64,000 nucleotides of DNA, taken from the NCBI GenBank assembly GCA_038562555.1, contig JBCFBK010000011.1, positions 1 to 64,000 of the forward strand, given 5' to 3'. The translations under genes were made by a program, and so were the position numbers. Positions 59,735 to 64,000 of the stretch are shown in pieces (position 1 is the stretch's first letter; each line of letters opens with the position of its first letter). The notes under the pieces are model-generated. The model did no database searches. It was not told where the DNA came from and was given only the letters and a program-made list of their open reading frames with translations. The stretch is from JBCFBK01 sp038562555. Lineage in GTDB: Bacteria; Bacteroidota; Bacteroidia; Bacteroidales; Prolixibacteraceae.

Positions 59735-61103
59735 TCCCTGGCCCTATCAGGACCACGCAACGCAACATATCATCGAGAATAGCGCGGCTGGATTATTCAT
59801 GGATATGGGTCTTGGGAAAACTGTGTCTACTTTGACCGCTGTGAACCAACTCATGTATGATGATCTGGAGGTTAGCAAGGTTCTTGTGATCGCGCCTAAG
59901 CGCGTAGCGGAGGACACGTGGATAACAGAGGCGGCGAAGTGGGACCACCTGAGGCATCTCCGGGTATCTGTGGTATTAGGCACTGAGCGGCAGCGTAAGG
60001 AGGCTCTGAAAGCTAAAGCGGACATCTATGTTATCAATCGGGAGAATGTGGCGTGGCTGGTCAGTCTGTATCAATCCGCTTTCCCGTTTGACATGATTGT
60101 CATAGACGAATTATCCAGTTTCAAGTCTTCGAAGGCTATACGTTTCCGGACGCTGAAAATGGTCAGGCCTAAGGTTAAGCGGATCGTCGGTCTTACGGGA
60201 ACGCCGGCGCCGAACGGACTGATCGATCTGTGGCCGCAATTGTATCTGCTTGATATGGGAGAGCGTCTCGGGAAGACGATCACCCGATACCGGGAAACCT
60301 ATTTCACGCCGGGAAGGCGTAACGGACAGATTGTATACGATTACAAACTCAGATCGGAGAGTGAACAGGCGATTTATGACCGGATCGGGGATATCTGTAT
60401 TTCCATGAAGGCAAAGGATTATCTGCAACTCCCGGAGCGGATCAACCGGACAGTATCAATCAACCTTGACGTGGAGTCGATGAAAAAATATGTCGAGTTT
60501 GAGAAAGAGCAGATCCTGTCGCTCGAAGGCTCTGAGGACATATCGGCAGTCAACGCAGCGGCATTGACAAACAAATTGTTGCAGTACGCCAACGGGGCCA
60601 TATACGATGCAAACAAAGACTGGCATTCCGTACACCAGGCTAAGCTTGACGCATTGGAGGAGATCGTGGATACGGCTAACGGGCAGCCGGTGTTGGTGTT
60701 TTATTCCTACAAGCACGATCTGGAGCGGATCAAGAAGCGGTTGAAGGCCTACAAACCCCGAACCCTTGAAAGCCGGCAGGATATACAAGACTGGAACGAA
60801 GGTAAGATACAGGTCCTGCTTTGCCACCCGGCCAGTGCCGGGCATGGGCTGAACCTGCAAGCGGGCGGCAATATAATCGTCTGGTTTGGCCTTACCTGGT
60901 CCCTTGAACTCTACCAACAGGCCAATGCCCGTTTAGACCGGCAGGGGCAGGTTAAACCCGTTATTGTCCACCATCTGGTTGTGAACGGCACAATGGACGA
61001 GGACGTCATGAAGGCAATAGATCGTAAGGCAGTCGGGCAGGACGCCCTGATGGATGCCGTCAAGGTCCGGTACCTGAAATACAGAAAAAGCGCAGCAGCT
61101 TAA
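59724..61103 (+). CDS. SNF2-family DEAD/DEAH helicase
   Basis: 459 residues, the compact phage SNF2 type. Motif I LFMDMGLGKTVSTLT at about 25-40, motif II VIDELSSFKS, motif III GLTGTPAPNG, and motifs V-VI HPASAGHGLNLQAGG with QANARLDRQGQ. Likely a DNA translocase acting with VRR-NUC in replication fork or recombination steps. ATG 59724 is chosen because it begins MRYNPWPYQDHA, the usual family start (Q motif-like). Confidence 0.92.
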   Translation: MRYNPWPYQDHATQHIIENSAAGLFMDMGLGKTVSTLTAVNQLMYDDLEVSKVLVIAPKRVAEDTWITEAAKWDHLRHLRVSVVLGTERQRKEALKAKADIYVINRENVAWLVSLYQSAFPFDMIVIDELSSFKSSKAIRFRTLKMVRPKVKRIVGLTGTPAPNGLIDLWPQLYLLDMGERLGKTITRYRETYFTPGRRNGQIVYDYKLRSESEQAIYDRIGDICISMKAKDYLQLPERINRTVSINLDVESMKKYVEFEKEQILSLEGSEDISAVNAAALTNKLLQYANGAIYDANKDWHSVHQAKLDALEEIVDTANGQPVLVFYSYKHDLERIKKRLKAYKPRTLESRQDIQDWNEGKIQVLLCHPASAGHGLNLQAGGNIIVWFGLTWSLELYQQANARLDRQGQVKPVIVHHLVVNGTMDEDVMKAIDRKAVGQDALMDAVKVRYLKYRKSAAA

Positions 61104-61124
61104 AACCAATTAAATCAAAAACTT

Positions 61125-61280
61125 ATGATTAAAGATAATTTTATGGATGATGACAGCAAAAAACTGGACATCCTTATGCGTATATTCCACAACGTGTCTC
61201 TTAAGGACCTGCGGGAGATCGAGAAAAGCCTATTGCCAAAGAAGCGGAAAAAGGTGGCGCCTGTTAAGACACAGACTTAA
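61125..61280 (+). CDS. small hypothetical phage protein, 51 aa
   Basis: MIKDNFMDDDSKKLDILM at ATG 61125, ending in a Lys-rich tail at TAA 61278-61280. Helical. Sits 21 bp after the SNF2 helicase and 7 bp before the GGGGTATCT array. Unknown function. Confidence 0.55.
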   Translation: MIKDNFMDDDSKKLDILMRIFHNVSLKDLREIEKSLLPKKRKKVAPVKTQT

Positions 61281-61287
61281 AAGGCTT

Positions 61288-61387
61288 GGGGTATCTGTGG
61301 TATCTGGGGTATCTGGGGTATCTGGGGTATCTGGGGTATCTGGGGTATCTGGGGTATCTGGGGTATCTGGGTATTTGGGGTATCTGA
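61288..61387 (+). repeat. 9-bp tandem array GGGGTATCT (G-quadruplex motif)
   Basis: About eleven units of GGGGTATCT. The core, 61306-61363, has seven consecutive GGGG runs each separated by exactly TATCT, then GGG and one more GGGG. This satisfies the G3+N1-7 rule for G-quadruplexes several times over on the + strand. The array follows the small 51-aa gene and precedes the two-gene cassette. Confidence 0.92.
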
Positions 61388-61503
61388 GCATGAATAGCAG
61401 TGTCAGTGGGCGTCATTAAGGGAGTGAGTTGCAACCAAGGATCGACGCTATAAGGGCTGATATTGCTGAGCTTTTGAAATAATTTGAAAATATTTTGAAA
61501 AAA

Positions 61504-61554
61504 CTTGTATCAAAGTTTGGTACATTCAAATATAGTACGTATATTTGATACAAG
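61504..61554. promoter_or_regulatory. promoter embraced by inverted repeats
   Basis: CTTGTATCAAA (61504-61514) and TTTGATACAAG (61544-61554) are exact reverse complements. Between and overlapping them lie TTTG (61516-61519) and TATATTTG (61540-61547) with a 20-bp spacer, a full consensus promoter. A nested pair CAAATATA/TATATTTG (61527-61547) also exists. A repressor binding here would shut off the cassette. Confidence 0.75.
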
Positions 61555-61591
61555 AAACAGCAACGAAGCTGAATCACTAAAAAATCAGATC

Positions 61592-61801
61592 ATGACAACT
61601 ATCATCGAATGTGCTGAAATCATCAACAAAGAATTCGCCGGATGTTTTGCTTTTGTAGAAGGCCGAGATATTGAAGTAACCGTGAGGGGTAAAAAATCAG
61701 ACAAGGTTTATATTTCAAACGGAGAAGTACGATACAAAGGCAATTGCGCAACTGTAGCGGGACAGATTGCTGAAAGGTTTAATCTTGTTAAAAACTTTTA
61801 A
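61592..61801 (+). CDS. small unknown protein of a two-gene cassette, 69 aa
   Basis: Begins MTTIIECAEIINKEFAGC; beta-rich (FVEGRDIEVTVRGKKSDKVY) with a C-terminal helix. Not recognised. It has its own palindromic promoter and is followed two bases later by an HTH protein gene. This layout is typical of toxin-antitoxin or small repressor cassettes, so it may be the effector; that is inference from context only. Confidence 0.6.
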   Translation: MTTIIECAEIINKEFAGCFAFVEGRDIEVTVRGKKSDKVYISNGEVRYKGNCATVAGQIAERFNLVKNF

Positions 61802-61803
61802 CT

Positions 61804-62154
61804 ATGACACTTGAAAGTTATAAAGCCGCTTACGTAGCGGCTTCTTCGTCGAAGCAAAAGGCAAAGCTGTTGAATAAGGCAATGCTTAATCTGTCAAAAT
61901 CAGACAGTGAAGCCTTCATAAAATGGCAGACTGAAAAATCTAAAGAACAAGATGTAGCGGATTTCGAAGCTACCTATCTTGACGAAGTAAAAGCTTTTTT
62001 GAAAGATCGCCCTCTTCTTACTCAAAGAGGCTTAAGCCTTGAAAGCGGCATATCTGAGAGCATGCTAGGTAAGATACTAAGAGGTGAAAGAAGCATGACA
62101 GCAGAGGTGGCAGCTAAGCTTGAACCGGTCCTGAGAAAGTACGGGTTTTTGTAA
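61804..62154 (+). CDS. HTH protein of a two-gene cassette, 116 aa
   Basis: The C-terminal half is an Xre-like helix-turn-helix (LLTQRGLSLESGISESMLGK, ILRGERSMTAEVAAKLEPVL). The N-terminal half is helical and charged, possibly a dimerisation or partner-binding region. It could be the autorepressor for the inverted-repeat promoter and, if the first gene is toxic, its antitoxin. Translation is coupled to the first gene (two-base gap). Confidence 0.75.
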   Translation: MTLESYKAAYVAASSSKQKAKLLNKAMLNLSKSDSEAFIKWQTEKSKEQDVADFEATYLDEVKAFLKDRPLLTQRGLSLESGISESMLGKILRGERSMTAEVAAKLEPVLRKYGFL

Positions 62155-62206
62155 CTTTTCAAACAGTCGTAAACCATTAATCCTTAATTAATTCACACGC
62201 ACAGTA

Positions 62207-62295
62207 CTACTTTTTTGCAATTTTTATTTACCTGAAAGTGTTTATATTACAAACATTTTCAGGTATTTTTGTTTATTGACGTTTCAAAAAAGTAG
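62207..62295. promoter_or_regulatory. nested inverted repeats before the terminase genes
   Basis: Outer pair CTACTTTTTTG (62207-62217) / CAAAAAAGTAG (62285-62295), exact. Inner pair CCTGAAAGTGTTT (62231-62243) / AAACATTTTCAGG (62251-62263), 13 pairs with one G-T. The centres are about 4 bp apart. A TATTTTTG -7 box follows the inner repeat at 62264-62271. Candidate packaging (cos/pac) site or late promoter operator. Confidence 0.6.
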
Positions 62296-62301
62296 TGCAA
62301 T

Positions 62302-62889
62302 ATGGCAACAAAGCAAGAACAAAAAGACCAGGTAAAGCTTACTGCGAAGCAGGAGCGGTTCTGCTATGAATACTGCATCGACTTCAACGCGACCAGGGCG
62401 GCAGCGGCTGCCGGATATTCCAAAAAAACAGCGTTCACCATTGGCTGTGAGAACCTTAAGAAACCTTATATAAAAACCCGAATTGAGGAAATGCAGAAAA
62501 ACCTTGCTGAAACAGCAGGGCTTTCAGCCCTCAGGATCTTGAAAGAACACCAAAAGATCGCTTTCTCCGATGCAGGGCAACTGCGCTCCGGCTGGATCAC
62601 TTTGAAGGAGTTCGAGAGCCTTACACCCGATCAAAAAGCTTGTATTCAGGAAGTTAGCACTAAAGTTATTAAACAGAACGTTGGTACCCGCGAGGAGCCT
62701 ATTATCGCTGATGTTGAGTACATTAAGATCAAAATGTATGACAAGCAAAAGAGCCTTGACAGCATTAACCGCATGCTGGGCTATGACGCGCCCGTCAAGG
62801 TGGAGGCAAACGTGAACGTCAATCCTTTCTCCGAGTTAATGAAACGCGTAGCTGAACGAAAGAATGATAATCCCGAAACAGATAGTTGA
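62302..62889 (+). CDS. terS: terminase small subunit
   Basis: 195 residues of the Terminase_2 type that recognises the packaging site. Starts MATKQEQKDQVKLTAKQERF; the N-terminal domain has CIDFNATRAAAAAGYSKKT, the family's HTH-like signature, and the C-terminal part carries NPFSELMKRVAERK. Separated from the upstream cassette by the nested inverted repeats. Overlaps the large subunit by 26 bp. Confidence 0.92.
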   Translation: MATKQEQKDQVKLTAKQERFCYEYCIDFNATRAAAAAGYSKKTAFTIGCENLKKPYIKTRIEEMQKNLAETAGLSALRILKEHQKIAFSDAGQLRSGWITLKEFESLTPDQKACIQEVSTKVIKQNVGTREEPIIADVEYIKIKMYDKQKSLDSINRMLGYDAPVKVEANVNVNPFSELMKRVAERKNDNPETDS

Positions 62890-64000
62890 AATATGGCAGG
62901 ACTGGCAGCAGGACTGGTGTCTGGCAGCTAAAGAGCTGCTGGGGGCTAATCTTGACCCTGAACAGCAAGAGATCCTCCGATCCGTTCAGCATAATAAGAT
63001 GACCTCTGTTGCATCCGGGACCGCAAGAGGAAAGGATTATGTTGCCGCTGTAGCGGCTATTTTGTTCCTGTATCTCACTCCTGAGTTCGATACGGACGGT
63101 AACCTGGTCGCAAACACGAAAGTGGCGCTAACGGCTCCTACGGGCCGTCAGGTGGATAATATCATGTACCCGGAGATCAAGAGACTGTTCAATTACGCGA
63201 AAAAGGTGTTTCCCATACTCGCGGGCCGTACCGTCGCGAGCGACATACGAACTGAGTTCGAGGAGTGGTTCCTGACAGGTTTCAAGGCAGACGAGTACAA
63301 CCATGAAGCCTGGTCGGGCTTTCACGCAGTCAATACGATGTTCGTTGTCACAGAGGCCTCTGGTATATCGGATAACACCTTTGCAGCTATTGAAGGCAAC
63401 CTGCAAGGCAACAGCCGCATTCTGCTTGTGTTTAACCCGAATGTGACAACGGGCTATGCCGCAAAGACCCAGAAAAGCCAGCGCTGGCAGCGGTTCAGGC
63501 TTAACAGCCTGACAGCGCCCAACGTCACCAAACGAAAGATCATAATTCCCGGACAGGTTGACTACGACTGGGTGGCTGACAAACTGGACAATTGGTGTAC
63601 GAAGATCACCCGGGACGAGATCAAAGAAGAATTTGACGATTTTCAGTTTGAGGGGCAGTGGTACCGTCCGGAAGACATGTTCCGGATCAAGGTATTGGGC
63701 AAATTTCCGAAGATCGACGAGGACGTGCTGATCCCGCAATTCTGGATTGAACAGGCGCAGGAGCGCTGGCGGGATAATTACGATCTGACAGGCAGACCGC
63801 TCAGGATCGGTGCCGATGTGGCCGGTATGGGCCGGGACAATACGGTCCGCTGCTATCGTTATGACAACTACGTCAAGCGGTTCAAAAAACATAACTCAGG
63901 CGGAACGGCTGATCACATGAAGGTAGCCGGTATGCTGAAGCACGATTTGGACAGCTATACGGACTCCGTCGCCATGATCGATACAATCGGAGAGGGCGCA
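62864..64000 (+). CDS. terL: terminase large subunit, 5' part
   Basis: The packaging ATPase-nuclease; 379 residues are present and the gene runs off the right edge. ATG 62864 (MIIPKQIVEIWQDW) overlaps terS. Walker A is VASGTARGKDYVAAV at about 49, with Asp where Ser/Thr is usual; Walker B is MFVVTEASGI at about 165; GADVAGMGRDN at about 315 begins the RNase H-like nuclease domain. Function: fills heads with phage DNA and cuts it. Confidence 0.92.
   Translation, partial: MIIPKQIVEIWQDWQQDWCLAAKELLGANLDPEQQEILRSVQHNKMTSVASGTARGKDYVAAVAAILFLYLTPEFDTDGNLVANTKVALTAPTGRQVDNIMYPEIKRLFNYAKKVFPILAGRTVASDIRTEFEEWFLTGFKADEYNHEAWSGFHAVNTMFVVTEASGISDNTFAAIEGNLQGNSRILLVFNPNVTTGYAAKTQKSQRWQRFRLNSLTAPNVTKRKIIIPGQVDYDWVADKLDNWCTKITRDEIKEEFDDFQFEGQWYRPEDMFRIKVLGKFPKIDEDVLIPQFWIEQAQERWRDNYDLTGRPLRIGADVAGMGRDNTVRCYRYDNYVKRFKKHNSGGTADHMKVAGMLKHDLDSYTDSVAMIDTIGEGA

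Larger units (their letters stand above)
61281..61591. other. non-coding region with array and cassette promoter, 311 bp
   Basis: Holds the 9-bp array (61288-61387), about 110 bp of unremarkable sequence, and the palindrome-flanked promoter of the following two genes. A frame reading GVS repeats through the array is not accepted as a gene. Confidence 0.7.

Noticed and set aside
61288..61387. CRISPR array
   Set aside because: Repeats are 9 bp with no spacers; it is a simple tandem repeat.
61147..61419. Open frame reading Gly-Val-Ser repeats through the 9-bp array
   Set aside because: The frame exists only because the repeat length is a multiple of three; its start lies inside the 51-aa gene in another frame and there is no conserved domain.
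63128..63892. 254-codon frame on the minus strand
   Set aside because: It is antisense to the large terminase gene, whose motifs are clear on the plus strand.

Overview
The window is 64 kb of a chromosome from a Bacteroidota bacterium, most likely of the Bacteroidales/Marinilabiliales type, carrying the left part of an integrated temperate phage. The lineage call rests on three things: promoters of the Bacteroidota form TTTG-N19..21-TAnnTTTG, general absence of Shine-Dalgarno sequences, and family content (SulP transporter, GH43 and CE15 carbohydrate enzymes, AsmA-like protein, BlaI with an M56 peptidase fused to a TonB C-terminal domain). No species is claimed.

Bases 1-36.6 kb are host chromosome. 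It holds the end of uvrB, a SulP anion transporter, a secreted GH43 glycosidase, an AsmA-like protein, cinA, an M48 (Ste24-type) protease and a fused FAD/4Fe-4S glycolate-oxidase-like dehydrogenase. A five-gene operon follows (phosphate acetyltransferase, 3-hydroxyacyl-CoA dehydrogenase, acetate kinase, phosphate butyryltransferase, butyrate kinase), coding for substrate-level ATP formation from acetyl-CoA and butyryl-CoA. Then come a CE15 esterase and a respiratory cluster (octaheme cytochrome c, b-type cytochrome, two YeeE/YedE proteins, the second with a degenerate rhodanese domain) that looks devoted to sulfur oxyanions. The rest is rhamnulokinase, an FRG-domain protein, lipoyl synthase, a flavin reductase, a B3/B4 protein, an acyltransferase, an omega-amidase-like nitrilase, the BlaI/M56-TonB pair with its operator array, and a TPR protein.

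Bases about 37 kb to the end are prophage, running off the right edge inside the large terminase gene. It starts with a tyrosine integrase behind a clear promoter. A leftward lysogeny operon (repressor, small exported protein, two others) faces a rightward early operon across a 16-bp inverted operator that also contains the -7 boxes. The rightward operon holds small regulators, a tRNA/tRNA-like block, a replication and recombination set (DUF2800 nuclease, DUF2815 ssDNA-binding protein, family A polymerase, primase-helicase, VRR-NUC, SNF2 helicase), four DNA methyltransferases without any recognisable restriction enzyme, and many small unknown genes, ending with both terminase subunits.

The least ordinary signals are non-coding and lie in the phage: one normal tRNA-Ser and three tRNA-like elements with altered anticodon or variable regions; a cluster of GTTAC repeats beside an AT-rich stretch after the primase gene (candidate origin); a 9-bp array with regularly spaced GGGG runs (G-quadruplex motif); an autoregulated-looking two-gene cassette behind a palindrome-embraced promoter; and nested inverted repeats directly before the terminase genes.
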